64,000 nucleotides of DNA from Candidatus Vicinibacter affinis (GCA_016714365.1 JADJNH010000005.1:443501-507500), one strand, 5' to 3'. Shown: positions 1-13,100, counted from the first letter of the stretch. The notes: a model not told the origin generated them from the letters alone. Numbers and translations are program-made.

Positions 1-1
1 A

Positions 2-3000
2 AGAATTCCACGAATTTTAGGATGGAACTGGATTCAGAATCAATCGGATCCAAATTTTGGACACCCTAGTCCTGATGATGTATTTTATCCTACTCATCAC
101 GCGTGGGATGTTCAAAATCCTGTTTGTTGGGGTCCTGACCAACACGTCATGTGGCATGGTACTGGCCGGCCATCAGTTGACGGTTGTGACAATCTTGCGC
201 TTTCCTATCAGGACATATTTTTTGACTTGGCTACTCCAGGCTGTAAAGCCGGTGTTGCTGGTTGTTATAAAATTGTCAGACAATGGACAATTCTTGATTG
301 GTGTACCGGTCAGGTAAAAGAATTAAATCAGATTATTAAAGTTATTGATAAAATTGGTCCTGAAATTATATATCCAGATAGCATCACCGTTAATATGAGC
401 CCATGGGTGTGTTTAGGAGAATGGCAGGTAGCTACACCTTGGATTGCTGATAATTGCAGCAATGAAATTCATTTTTCTGTAGAAGTAGAATTTGGAACCA
501 TTATCGGTGATGAGGTGACTGGATATCTGGCAATGAATTTACCACCAGGAATTCAGAATGGATACATTGTGGCGACTGACTGTTGTGGCAATGTCACAAA
601 AAAACAAGTTGTCTTAAATATTTTGGATGAAACTCCACCACAAGCTGTTTGTCAAACCAGAACAGTGGTGAGTATTGTGTCAAGCCATGGATTTGATCCA
701 ATCGGTAAGGCTTATGCAGTTTCTTTTGATGATGGATCTTTTGACAACTGTAATCCGCATGTATTTTTTAAAGTAATCAGAATGTCTGAATTATTGGGAA
801 CCCGGAATGGTTCGCAGAGTTCCAATCTAATTTCTTGCAGTGGTTTAAATGGAGATGATGATAATAGAGTATTAGGAAATCAAATATATTTCGATGATGA
901 AATCAAATTCTGTTGTGAGGATATCGGAAAGAGAATACAGGTTGTTTTTAGAGTTTTTGATTTAAATCCAGGAACAGGACCTGTTATTCCAGGATTGATG
1001 AATCAGGGTGGATTTCTGGACAAACATTTTAGCGACTGTATGGTGGAAGTTGATGTACAGGATAAAGTAATTCCAAGTATTATACCTCCTCCTGATGTAG
1101 TCGTAAGTTGTGCGTTTTGGTTCGATGTGAACAACATTTCGAATATAAATGATTCACTTTTTGGACGTGTGGTCAGTAATTATATTGATAGAAGAGAAGT
1201 TAAAACAAACGATGTGGTATGCGCTCAATATTGTGAGCCAAATACACTTACGGGTTACAAAGGGTTCATATCAGGAAATCCGCTTCCAAAACCAGTATCC
1301 AATCAGGCCTGTGAGTTTTATCAACAATTATTTAATCCTACCCATAAGAATAATAAATACGACTTGACATGGGGTTTTGATGGTTATATATGGGGAGGCT
1401 GTGGTGCAACGCCAAGACTGACGGTGCAAGATCTCAGGCACTGTGGTCAAGGAAAGATTTTACGTATATTCAGTATTACCGGTCCTAACAATATTGTAGT
1501 CTCAGCAACTCAAACCATTTGGGGAGTCAATTGTGACCCATTTTATGTAGATCTGAAACATTGCAACGATACTTTGTTTTCTGACATTATTTGGCCAAAC
1601 GGAGTTTGCAACAATAGTTCTGTGAGAATTAATGATTGCAAAGCAGATTTAAGCCCCGATAATCCATTGTTGGGCAGACCACAGGTGGTGAATCATTCCA
1701 ATGACCATTGTTCATTAATTGCAATTAATTACTCAGATGATGTTTTCACAACTGAAGTAGATGCTTGCTATAAAGTATTAAGAAAGTGGGTGGTTATTGA
1801 TTGGTGTCAGTATGATCCTCATCTTAATCCTGGCAAAGGTCGTTGGGAACAAACTCAGGTTATAGAAGTAATGGATCAAACAAAGCCTGAAGTAAAATGC
1901 TTTGCGGGTCCTTGCGAACCAGCCGATATTAAATCCCAGTCGGGAATATGTTCAGGGCATATCCAACTTACAGCTGAAGCTAGTGATTTGTGCACCAAGG
2001 AAGATTGGTTGTCCTGGGAGTATAAAATTGATTTATTTAATGATAACAGAGGTGTATTGGGTAATCATGATTACAGAGTTGGTGCTCTGACCCGAAAACA
2101 ATTTCTACTTGGTGATACTGTTCAATTTAATTTTAACCCTTCAGCGGATTATCATGGAAATCCATTTGATGCAAGCGGTATTTATCCATTAGGTATTCAT
2201 AAAATTATTTGGTATGTGGAGGATGGTTGTGGAAATATTGGTGTTTGTGAAAAGTTATTTGAAATCAAAGACTGCAAAGCACCAACACCACAATGCCTGA
2301 GTGGAATCATTACTGTTCCAATGCCAACTTCCCAATGTATTGATATTTGGGCGAGGGATTTGGATAAGGGTAGTTACGATAACTGTACCAAACAAGAAAA
2401 TTTGAAATTGTATTTTAATGGTGATCCAAAAAAGACAAGTATTCGGGTATGTTGTGATGATTTTATAGAAGCTGAAGCAAACGATGAATTGGTAATTGAA
2501 GTAGAAGTATGGGTGGAAGATGAAGAGGGAAATAAGGATTTCTGTAAAACACTAATCATTATTCAAGACAATCAGAATATTTGTCCCAACAAAGGTCCAA
2601 TAAAAGGTACCATCACTGGAAATATCAGAACCTCATCCGGAGTGGAAACAAAACCAGTTGATGTAATGCTTTATCAAAATGGTTCAATGATGCGTCAAAT
2701 GTCTGGAAGTCCTTACAGTTTTGGCGATTTGAAACTAAATCAATCCTATCAAGTCAGCCCGGATCGTAATGACGATCCTTTGAATGGGGTTACAACAAAC
2801 GACATTGTAAAAATTCAAAAACATATTTTGGGCTTGGCAGAAATCACAGATCCATACAAGTTGTTGGCTGCTGATGTAAACGCCACTAAAAGCATAACAG
2901 CTTCGGACATGGCAGAACTTAGAAAATTGATTTTAGGAATCAATAGTGACTTTAAACATGTAAGGAGTTGGACTTTTGTTCCATCGGAATATAAGTTTCA

Positions 3001-3832
3001 AGATCCAAAGTCACCATGGGATGCGCCAAGAAGCTCTAATTTGTTATTGGATCGCAATAAGATTGCTGACTTTGTTTCCATAAAAATGGGAGACATTACC
3101 GGGGACTCTAAGGCCAATGGAGCTCAGAATATTTTTACCAGATCATCTGGAAAACTAAATTTTGTAGTTAATGATTTGGATTTAGTATCCGGTGAAATTT
3201 ATAAAATAGGGTTTAAATCATCAGATTTTAAAAATATTGTTGGTTACCAGTTTACTTTAAAATTTGATCAGCTGAGTTTAAGGTATGAAGGTGTTGAGCC
3301 AGGAGCATTACAAATCACTGAATCAAATTTTGGATCGACAAGAATATCAGATGGTATCCTTAATACCAGTTGGAATGCTGATGAAGGAGTTACCTTAAGC
3401 AAGAATGACGAGTTGTTTATTCTGAAATTTAAGGCTATAAAAAGTGGTAAACTGAGCAATTTGATGGTGATTACCGGAAACCCTACCTTGGCACAAGCGT
3501 ATGACGACAAGGATAACATTCTTGAAGCTGTATTGACCGCTAATACCGGTAAAGAAAGTGTGGAAAGCGGTGTGTTTGAATTATTACAAAACGAACCAAA
3601 TCCGTTTAGTAAAGAGACCAGCATAGGCTTTAGATTGCCGGAGACATCAGTAGTTAAATTAACCATTTATGATGCAACGGGTAAGGTCATTAGTGTTCAA
3701 GAGATCAAGGGACAAAAAGGACTCAACCAACACAAAGTGAGCATTGGCGAGTTAAATACATCTGGGGTTTTATATTATCAATTGGATACACCTGTTCATA
3801 CTGCGACGAAAAAAATGGTAATATTAAACTAA
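2..3832 (+). CDS. Giant cysteine-rich T9SS-exported protein, 3' part only
   Basis: The reading frame is open from base 2, so the start lies outside the window; the first ATG (149) is internal, because the residues before it (RIPRILGW and on) match the paralogue at 4189-14220. What is visible, in order: a long Cys-rich region with HYR-like half-motifs (ATDCCGN, EDGCGN; about 2-2580), a small carboxypeptidase-regulatory-like sandwich (about 2600-2760), a dockerin-like segment with loop DVNATKSITASD (about 2775-2945), a cohesin-like sandwich (about 3150-3550), and a C-terminal T9SS type A tail starting near NEPNPF (about 3570-3832). By family knowledge such tails direct outer-membrane export and surface anchoring or release. 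Function beyond a surface or adhesin-type role is inference. Confidence 0.85.
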   Translation, partial: RIPRILGWNWIQNQSDPNFGHPSPDDVFYPTHHAWDVQNPVCWGPDQHVMWHGTGRPSVDGCDNLALSYQDIFFDLATPGCKAGVAGCYKIVRQWTILDWCTGQVKELNQIIKVIDKIGPEIIYPDSITVNMSPWVCLGEWQVATPWIADNCSNEIHFSVEVEFGTIIGDEVTGYLAMNLPPGIQNGYIVATDCCGNVTKKQVVLNILDETPPQAVCQTRTVVSIVSSHGFDPIGKAYAVSFDDGSFDNCNPHVFFKVIRMSELLGTRNGSQSSNLISCSGLNGDDDNRVLGNQIYFDDEIKFCCEDIGKRIQVVFRVFDLNPGTGPVIPGLMNQGGFLDKHFSDCMVEVDVQDKVIPSIIPPPDVVVSCAFWFDVNNISNINDSLFGRVVSNYIDRREVKTNDVVCAQYCEPNTLTGYKGFISGNPLPKPVSNQACEFYQQLFNPTHKNNKYDLTWGFDGYIWGGCGATPRLTVQDLRHCGQGKILRIFSITGPNNIVVSATQTIWGVNCDPFYVDLKHCNDTLFSDIIWPNGVCNNSSVRINDCKADLSPDNPLLGRPQVVNHSNDHCSLIAINYSDDVFTTEVDACYKVLRKWVVIDWCQYDPHLNPGKGRWEQTQVIEVMDQTKPEVKCFAGPCEPADIKSQSGICSGHIQLTAEASDLCTKEDWLSWEYKIDLFNDNRGVLGNHDYRVGALTRKQFLLGDTVQFNFNPSADYHGNPFDASGIYPLGIHKIIWYVEDGCGNIGVCEKLFEIKDCKAPTPQCLSGIITVPMPTSQCIDIWARDLDKGSYDNCTKQENLKLYFNGDPKKTSIRVCCDDFIEAEANDELVIEVEVWVEDEEGNKDFCKTLIIIQDNQNICPNKGPIKGTITGNIRTSSGVETKPVDVMLYQNGSMMRQMSGSPYSFGDLKLNQSYQVSPDRNDDPLNGVTTNDIVKIQKHILGLAEITDPYKLLAADVNATKSITASDMAELRKLILGINSDFKHVRSWTFVPSEYKFQDPKSPWDAPRSSNLLLDRNKIADFVSIKMGDITGDSKANGAQNIFTRSSGKLNFVVNDLDLVSGEIYKIGFKSSDFKNIVGYQFTLKFDQLSLRYEGVEPGALQITESNFGSTRISDGILNTSWNADEGVTLSKNDELFILKFKAIKSGKLSNLMVITGNPTLAQAYDDKDNILEAVLTANTGKESVESGVFELLQNEPNPFSKETSIGFRLPETSVVKLTIYDATGKVISVQEIKGQKGLNQHKVSIGELNTSGVLYYQLDTPVHTATKKMVILN

Positions 3833-3841
3833 TTAACATTG

Positions 3842-3886
3842 ATTCATAAAGGCTTATTAAAGCTTATACAATAAGCCTTTATGAAT
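3842..3886. terminator. 17-bp perfect inverted repeat after the first giant gene
   Basis: Arms 3842-3858 and 3870-3886 are perfectly complementary (core AAAGGCTTATT) with an 11-base loop. It begins 10 bases after the stop codon. There is no clean T-run after it, so it may be a weak terminator or an mRNA 3'-end stabiliser. Confidence 0.55.
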
Positions 3887-4053
3887 TCACAAATCTTATT
3901 ATATTTTTGCATAAAATATTGATTTTCAATAAGTTTGAGAGTAAATGTGTGTATAATTCCTATACATTATTGATTTGTTTGATAAGTGGATTACCCTATT
4001 AATTGTATTTTCAATTTCTATCTCAAAAAAAAGTTGCAAAATGGAATAATAAT

Positions 4054-4084
4054 TTTGCACAATTCAATCAGCCCATTATCTTTG
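4054..4084 (+). promoter_or_regulatory. Bacteroidota-type sigma-A promoter for the 3343-residue gene
   Basis: TTTG (4054-4057), 19 bases, then TATCTTTG (4077-4084). This fits the Bacteroidota consensus TTTG-N19-21-TAnnTTTG. Transcription would start near 4091 and leave a leader of about 100 bases before the ATG at 4189. The rest of the 356-base gap holds only the preceding hairpin and AT-rich sequence. Confidence 0.65.
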
Positions 4085-4188
4085 TAATGATGAAGCAGTT
4101 ATATATTTATTTTTTTTAATATAAAAAAGATACGTTTTTAACAGATTAGGTATTTACGAAGCATTTTAATAGACCAAAACTCTCTCTC

Positions 4189-7100
4189 ATGAAAATCCAT
4201 TTTCAAGGACATAGGGCTGTCCAGTTATGTGTAATGGTGGTTTTTTTAGGATTTTTTTCCTTTAAACCATTATTCTCCCAAATCACCTTAACATGCCCCC
4301 CTAACCTTTCGGTCAGTTGTACTATGGAGATTCCTCCGACTCTTCCATTTACGGGGACCGCAACCACCACATGTGTTCCTAACACAGTCACGGTTACTCA
4401 TTTAAGCGATGTAATTTCCAACCAGACGTGTGCTGACAGGTATACCTTAACCAGGACCTACAGGGCAACAGATCAGTGTGGCAATGTAGCTACCTGCCAG
4501 AGGATTATTACGGTTAATGACCAAACCCCTCCTATCGTAATTTGCCCACCAAATACGACGGTTCAGTGTTTTACAGATATTCCATTATTTTCAGTTCAGG
4601 AGAGTGACAATTGTAATGGTGCTATGGTCATGGTTATTATGACTGATACCACCAATAGAACATGCTATAACCGATTTACATTAACAAGAACCGTCAGAGC
4701 TACCGATAGTTGTGGTAACTCTGCTACCTGCAGTCAGGTAATTACTGTTAATGATAACAACGGTCCGACAATTACTTGTCCAGGACCTCTCACTGTTAGT
4801 TGTGCTGCTCAAGTACCTCCACCAGATACAAACCTTGTCATCGTTTCCGATGGTTGTACCGGTGGTTCAATAACAAGAGCTTTCGTAAGCGATGTAATCA
4901 GCGGACAAACTTGTGCCAACAGATATACACTGACAAGAACCTATAGAGCTACCGATATCTGTGGTAATGTTTCTACTTGTACCCAAATTATCACAGTGAA
5001 TGATCAAACACCTCCGACTTTAACCTGTCCGGGTCCTTTGACCGTAAGCTGTTCTTCTGATGTACCTCCACCCAATATTTCCCTTGTAACCGGGGTTAGC
5101 GACAATTGTGTTGGAACAGTTACAGTTTCTCACATAAGTGATGTAATCAGTGGTCAGACCTGTGCCAACAGATATACACTTACAAGGACTTACAGAGCAA
5201 CTGATGTATGTGGTAATACCGCACAGTGTACTCAAATTATCACTGTTAATGATCAGACACCTCCAACATTGACATGTCCAGGACCAATTACGGTTAGTTG
5301 CGCACCTGAAATTCCTCCTGTAAATACAAACTCTGTAACCGGTGTAAGTGATAATTGTCCGGGAACTGTTACTATAAGCCATATTAGTGATGTAACTTCC
5401 GGACAAACTTGTACGAATAGATTTACTGTAACAAGAACTTACAGAGCCACTGATGTATGCGGCAATACTGCTCAGTGTACGCAGATAATTACCGTAAATG
5501 ATCAAACACCTCCGGTTATTGTTTGTCCTGCAAATACTACAGTAAGCTGTGCTTCTTTAGTTCCAGTTCCAAATGTAAGTGGGCCCACTTTACTTGCGAA
5601 TTATCCTTTAATATCTAATCTAACAGATGCCACCGGAACTTTTGGACCTGCAGTCTTGTCTGGAAACCCAACACCACCTGTTCCACCAACATTTGGAACT
5701 CCATTATGCCAAAACGGGATATATATTAGTAACCCAAATGGACAGAATGTTACATTTCCAAATATCGGATCATTAAATACCAATAATTTCATTCTGAATA
5801 TTGATTTTCAATTAAATGGATATGGAGCCGCGCCAGGAAATCCAGTAATCATGGGGGGTAATAGTTTTCGCTGGATTGGGATCTATGTTTCACCTTCAGG
5901 AGCATTAGGTTTTAAGCACAACAATAGTAATCTTGTGTTTTCCTCCACAACGGTTTTACTGAACAAGTGGTACTCTGCTAAATTAGCTTATGATGCTGGT
6001 AGTGTAACCCTAATATTAGATGGTGTTTCCGTTTTAACTTCAGTTGTAGGGCCACTTAATACTGGTGGAAATCTAAATTTTACTACAAATGACTTTTCTA
6101 ATGGAAGAGCTCATAACGGTTGCATTCGTAATTTTTCAATATACAACGGAGCCCTGGTTAATGCATTTGATAATTGTAATGGAATTCCAACCATAACTCA
6201 TCTTGGTGATGCTATAAGTAATCAGACTTGTGCCAACCGCTATACAATTACCAGAACATACAGAGCAACAGACGATTGTGGAAATTCTGCAACATGCACC
6301 CAAACAATAACTGTCAATGACGTAACCCCACCAACCATCACTTGTCCGCCAAATGTTACTACTGCTTGTGCAGGGGGAGCACCACCAGCAAATTTTGCAG
6401 GCGGATCGGCATCTGACAATTGTGGAGGAACTCCAACGGTAACTCATGTGGGAGACGTTTACAGTTCTGCACCATGTCAAATTAGTAGAACATATCTGGC
6501 CACAGATGCCTGTGGAAATACAGCAACCTGTGTACAAATTATAACCCTTAGTGATGCTGTCCCACCTATAATTACATGCCCAACAACAGTTACTGTTAGT
6601 TGTGCAAATCAGGTTCCTCCGCCACTTCCTTTTGGTGGTACGGTTTCGGATAACTGCGGTGGAACACCAACCGTTGTTCATGTCGGCGACGTAATAAGTG
6701 GCCAAACTTGTACTAACCGATATACCATTACCAGAACTTACAGAGCCACGGATGCTTGTGGAAATACAGCAACTTGTGCTGCTATCATTATTGTAAATGA
6801 TCAAACCGGACCTACGTTAACTTGTCCAACAAATGTTACAGTACAATGTGATACAGATATTCCTCTTCCAGGTGCATCAGCCAGCGACAATTGCAATGGT
6901 TTGATTACCGTTACTCTCATCTCTGAGGTAAGATCCAATGTGACTTGTACTCATAGATTTACACTTACCAGGACATACAGAGCAACAGATGAATGCGGTA
7001 ATTCAAGTCAGTGTACTCAAACAATTACTGTATTTGATAATACACCACCTGTTATAAATTGTCCAATAAATTTAACTGTACAATGCGCCTCGAATGTTCC

Positions 7101-10100
7101 TTTGCCGGGTGCAACAGCCAGCGACAATTGTTCGGGTTTGATAACTGTTACCCTTATTTCTGAGACTATTTCAAATCAGACTTGTGCAAACAGATTTACA
7201 GTTACAAGAGTCTATAGAGCAACTGATGTGTGTGGAAATTCATCTCAATGCACTCAGATAATTACCGTTTTCGACAACACTCCACCGACGTTAACTTGCC
7301 CAGCGAATACTACCGTGCAGTGTGCTGCAGATGTACCACCGGTGAATGTTAACACAGTAACTGGTGTTTCTGACAATTGCACTGGAACAGTAACTGTTAC
7401 CTGGGTAAATGATGTAATTTCCAACCAAACTTGTGCCAACAGATATACCATAACAAGAACTTACAGAGCGACAGACGTTTGTGGAAATTCAGCCACCTGT
7501 GCTCAGATAATTACCGTTTTTGACAATACACCTCCAACTCTAACTTGTCCAGGCCCACTAACAGTAAGTTGTTCCAGGGATGTACCGGCACCTAACCCGG
7601 CTACAGTAACGCCAACATCAGACAATTGTGGTGGAACTGTTACAGTTACTTGGGTAAGTGATGTGATTTCAAACCAAACATGTGTCAACAGATATACCTT
7701 AACAAGAACATACAGAGCAACAGATGTTTGTGGAAATTCAGCCACCTGTACTCAAATAATCACAGTAAATGACGTAACTGCGCCAACTATTACTTGTCCT
7801 CCGCCAGTTACCGTTACCTGTGCTTCTCAAGTTCCCCCAGCAAACTTTGCAGGAGGAAGTTCAAGCGATAATTGTGGTGGAACACCAACTGTTACTTTTG
7901 TAAGTGACGTAGAAAGCAATGTGATTTGTGTCAACAGAAAAACCATAACAAGGACTTACAGAGCAACGGACGAGTGTGGTAACTCCGCCACTTGTACTCA
8001 GATTATCACCGTAAGTGACTTGGTCCCGCCAACTATTACTTGTCCGGGAAATACAACTGTTACTTGTGCGGTGTTTGTTCCACCGGCTCTTCCTTTCACT
8101 GGAAGTGCATCTGATAATTGTGGAGGAACACCTACTATTACTCATGTTGGGGATGTAATCACAAATCAAACTTGCAGAGATAGATATACTTTAACAAGGA
8201 CTTATAGAGCTACGGACGCATGTGGTAACTCAGCGACTTGTGCTCAGATTATTACTGTTTTTGATAATGTTGCCCCTTCTGTTATTTGTCCTGCCCCTGT
8301 TACCGTTCAGTGTGCCAGTGCAGTGCCGCCAGTAGACGTAAATACAGTAATAACCGCAGACTTGTGTGGAAATGCCGGTCTGGTAGTTACCCACGTGGGA
8401 GATGTGATCAGTGGTCAGACTTGTGCCAACAGATTTACTGTTACCAGAACGTATAGGTCAACAGATGTATGTGGCAACTCGGCTACTTGCTCTCAGATTA
8501 TAACCGTATTCGACAATACAGCACCGGTTGTAGTGTGCAGGAATGTTACCATCTTCCTGGATGCAAACGGCAATGCGACCGTCACTCCACAGCAATTATT
8601 ATCCAGTGTTTCTGACAATTGTACAGCTACTCCAGCGATCGTATTAACTGCTGTTCCATCCACCTTTACTTGTGCCAACATAGGTCCAAACAATGTTAAT
8701 TTGAGGGCTACAGATGAGTGCGGAAACGTAGGCACCTGCTTAGCTGTAGTTACGGTTGTGGATAATTTGCCACCGGTAATTATGGGTTGTCCTACGAAAT
8801 CACCTGTCACCATAAACCTTGGCCCAGGGGAGTGTGAAGCCAGTTGGGATGCACCGCCATTCATGGCTATGGACAATTGTCCTGCAGGCGCATACTTTGG
8901 TAACCGAAATACGACTACTGTATGTTTACCACCTGCTTCTTACTGGTCTATTACCGGAGGAGCTGCGAGCTGGGGTGTGATGTTTGACTTGGTCAATACT
9001 TCAGGAAGCTTATTAAATTTACAGTTGTTGGGAGAACGAGCATTTGCGAACGTACCCCACAACATTTATTATACAACAAATCCTGGTGGCCACGCGCCGG
9101 TAGTGGCTACGCCGAATGCTTGGACATTGTGTGCTACTCGGACACCGACATCAGGAGCACAATTCACCACGGTGATCGACAGCTTTAGATTGTTGACGGG
9201 CACCAGAACGGATACTATTAAACGTTGTGCGCCGATCCAAACTGAGACTACGGTCTTAGGCTGTTTGACGATGGCACCTGGGGAGACCAGAGGAATCTAT
9301 ATCCATGCACCGGGCACAGGCGGCACAAACGCATCTTTGTTCAGTGGCTGTGCGGCAAGGCCAATGGGAGATGCAAACATCAATACACCTATAAACGGAG
9401 CGACGTATACTGGAGGACAGTTTGCAGCGCCATTTATCAACAGCTCATTTGGATTTGGAGGAGCCAACTGGATGGGTGTGATAGGATACAATCTGGCGAA
9501 TTCGAATCGAGTGCCATTGGTACAAACTTGTGGAGCGCCATATGGACCAGGATGTTTCTTTCCGATAGGATGTACAAAGCTGTGTTATCGTGCGACAGAT
9601 GCATCGGGCAATGTAGGCACATGTGAATTTGAGGTTTGTGTGAATAAATACGCAAATCCAACCAGAGCATTGGCATGTAATGATGACATCCAGATCAGTC
9701 TGGACGATAGCTGCAGAGCTACCATTTACCCTGATATGGTGTTGGAAGGAGGTCCATACTCTTGCTATGATGACTACATAGTAGAAGTAAGAGATTGGAA
9801 AGGAGGTCCACTGATTGACCGTGAGCCTAACAGACGAGGGGTACAAATCAATGGAAATGACATAGGAAGAGAGTTAAAGATAACGATCATAGATCCGGTT
9901 ACTGGCAACAGCTGTTGGGGCCATGGAAGAGTAGAAGATAAAATCGCACCGAGGATGACTTGCCCTCCAGATGTAAGCTTGTCTTGCGCATCAAGTACAG
10001 CACCAAGTGTAGCAGGTCAGCCAAGTGTTTACGAGAATTGTGGAGGAGCGAATATAGGTTATCATGACAGTGAAGTTCAGGGGGGATGTCCGGAAGGATA

Positions 10101-13100
10101 TGCAAGAAGAATTACCAGAACCTGGACAGCTACAGATGCCTCCGGTAATAAATCAGTTTGTGTTCAAACGATTACTGTAAAAATTGGCGATTTGTTTGAG
10201 GTAACAGTGCCTGCGAACTATGACAATTTGGATCAGCCTGCGTTGGAATGTGATGAGAAGATAGACAGGAATAAGAATGTAACCCCACACATGGCGGATT
10301 TCCCTGAGTGCGTGGACGGTTATATATTAGACTCTGCGTTCTGGTTAGCCAATCCTAATGCACCTGACCAATATCCAAACAGGAGGTTACCGAGAGTGTT
10401 GGGCTGGAATTGTATAGATGATGTGAATGATCCGCACTTTGGACATCCAAGTCCTGATCCGGTGTATTATCCACAACACAGACAATGGTCACCGAACAAT
10501 CCATTGTGCTGGGGCCCTGACCGCCACATCATGTGGGTAGGAACAGGAAGACCTGGAGGAGCGGAGTGTTCAAACCTTACGGTAACATACAAGGACATTG
10601 TATTTGACCTGGCTACGCCGGGATGTGATGCAGGTCCGATAGGATGCTACAAGGTATTGAGACAGTGGACAGTGATGGATTGGTGTACCAGCCAGTTGGG
10701 TGGTCATAACCAAATCATCAAGGTGATAGACGATGAAGGACCGCAGGTATTGTATCCGGACAGTGCGCGTGTGAATATGGAGAGCTGGACGTGTACAGGA
10801 CGCTGGGAAGTTCCTGCGCCATGGATACTGGACAATTGTTCAAATGAGGTACACTATACGGTAGAAGTAGACAATGGAACAGTGTTGGGAGATGAGACAG
10901 CAGGATTTGTGGTATTGGATATGCCTGAGGGAATATACAATGGCTATATAGTAGCGACGGATTGCTGTGGCAACATTACGAAGAAGCGAATAGTATTGAA
11001 TGTGATAGACCGAGTACCACCGCAGGCAGTATGTAGAACAGCTACAGTAGTGAGCCTGAATGGAAATCAGAGTCCATTGACGAATTATGCGAGATTGCAT
11101 GCAGAGGATCTGGATGAAGGAAGTTTTGACAATTGTCAGCCACATGTTTACTTCAAGGTGATCAGAATGGCAGAATTACTGGGAACGAATAATGGAAGTA
11201 ATTCAAACAATGTGGTAGCATGTCAGGGACGCAATGGAGATGACAACAGCATATTGGCAGGAAACCAGATCTATTTTGATGATTATACAGATTTCTGCTG
11301 TGCGGATGTAGGTACGAAGGTGATGGTCGTGTTGCGAGTGTTTGATGTAGATCCGGGAGCAGGACCGGTGACACCGATCAGGATGACAAGTACGAGCAGT
11401 GTGTTGAACGGAAGATTCAGCGACTGTATGGTAGAAGTAGAAGTACAAAACAAAGCAGTGCCTACGGTAATCGCACCACCGAACATCGTGGTGAGCTGTT
11501 GGTTCTGGTTTGATGTAACGAAGTTGACGAATCCGAATGATGCGACCTTTGGTAAAGTAGTAACGAGCTTAACAGACAGAAGGAAAGTGGTGACCAAGGA
11601 TTTGGTATGCTACAAATTCTGTGAGCGCAATGATTATACAGGTTACCCTGGATATGTACAGACGAATGCACAACCGAAACCTGCACCGAACCAGGCGTGT
11701 GAATACTATTATCAGTATTTTGATACGGCGCATTGGGACAGGAAGTATGAGTTGACCTGGGGTTTTGACGGATATGTATTGAGTCCATGTGGATCGACCC
11801 CTACGATTACGGTCAATGACCTGAGAGAATGTGGTCAGGGTGTGATCCAAAGGATCATCTCTACGACGGGACCTAACAACATCAATGTAACGGCGATACA
11901 GACGATCTGGGTAGTAGACTGCGATCCATTTTATATAGATGATGTGGCTTGCAACGATCCAAGATATACGGACTTGTTGTGGCCAAACGGAGTGTGTACA
12001 CAGACGCCGGTAACCTTGGATGGTTGTGGCGCAGATATCTCACCGGACAATCCACAATTGGGACGTCCACAGGTGATCAATAATGCAGATGACAACTGCG
12101 CATTGTTGTCAATAGAATATTTTGACGAGCAGTTTAACATAGAGCCGGATGCGTGCTTCAAGGTGTTGAGGAGATGGGTGGTGATCGACTGGTGTCAGTA
12201 TGACCCATTCATCGATCCTGATCATGGAAGATGGGAGGCTTTACAGGTGATCAAAGTGAGAGATCAAAACCGTCCGGTGGTAAGTTGCAGTGTAGGACCA
12301 TGTGAGCCTGCGAAGATCGACAGCAAGTTGGGCGTATGTGTAGGTCATATCAGTTTGACAGCAAGTGCTACAGATAATTGCACGCCAGCAGACTGGTTGT
12401 TCTGGGAATATAAGATCGATGCGTTCAATGATGGCAAGGGCGTACATGGAGGCTATGACTTCCGTGTAGGAACCTTGACGAGCAAACAATATGCAGCAGG
12501 AGATACAGTGGAGTATAGTCACAATCCATTTGCGGATGACAGTCATAATCCATTCAATGCGAGTGGTACGTATCCGATAGGAATCCATAAGATAAAATGG
12601 TTTGTGGAGGATGGATGTGGTAATGTTGGTGTATGTGAGAGTTTGTTTGAGATCAAGGATTGTAAGGCACCGACACCATATTGTTTGACCGGAGTGATTA
12701 CCGTGCCGATGCCGAGCAGCGGATGTGTGGACATTTGGGCCAAAGATCTGGATAAGGGAAGTTATGACAACTGTACAAGCCAGGAAAATCTGAAGTTGTA
12801 TTTTGATAATGATCCTACCAAAACATCAATAACTGTTTGTTGTGATGACTTTGTAAATGCAGGTCAAAATGATGAATTAATTATAGATGTAGAGCTTTGG
12901 GTTGAAGATGAAGAAGGCAACAAAGATTATTGCAAAACTATAATTGTAGTTCAGGATAATCAGGACATTTGTCCAGATAAAGGTTCAGCAAAAGGAAAGA
13001 TTTCCGGTAACATTAAGACGGAGACCGGTGTAGAGACAAAACCTGTTGAGGTGAGCTTGTTCCACAATGGATCTATGATGAGACAGATGATGGGAAGTCC

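Noticed and set aside
57..317. Plus-strand ORF starting MDTLVLMMYF
   Set aside because: It is in another frame than the giant protein gene, whose frame is open through this region and matches the paralogue.
4282..8526. The regular repeats as a CRISPR array
   Set aside because: Units are about 245 bp, in frame and encode HYR domains; there are no short identical repeats with unique spacers.
5020..8876. Long minus-strand open frames opposite the HYR repeats (for example 6136-6804, 222 codons)
   Set aside because: They repeat with the period of the HYR units and read as low-complexity Ser/Cys/Thr-rich text. They are a by-product of the codon pattern on the plus strand.
9437..12743. Several minus-strand frames opposite the C-terminal half
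   Set aside because: No family, composition biased to His/Ser/Cys, and the plus strand is clearly coding with a conserved paralogue.
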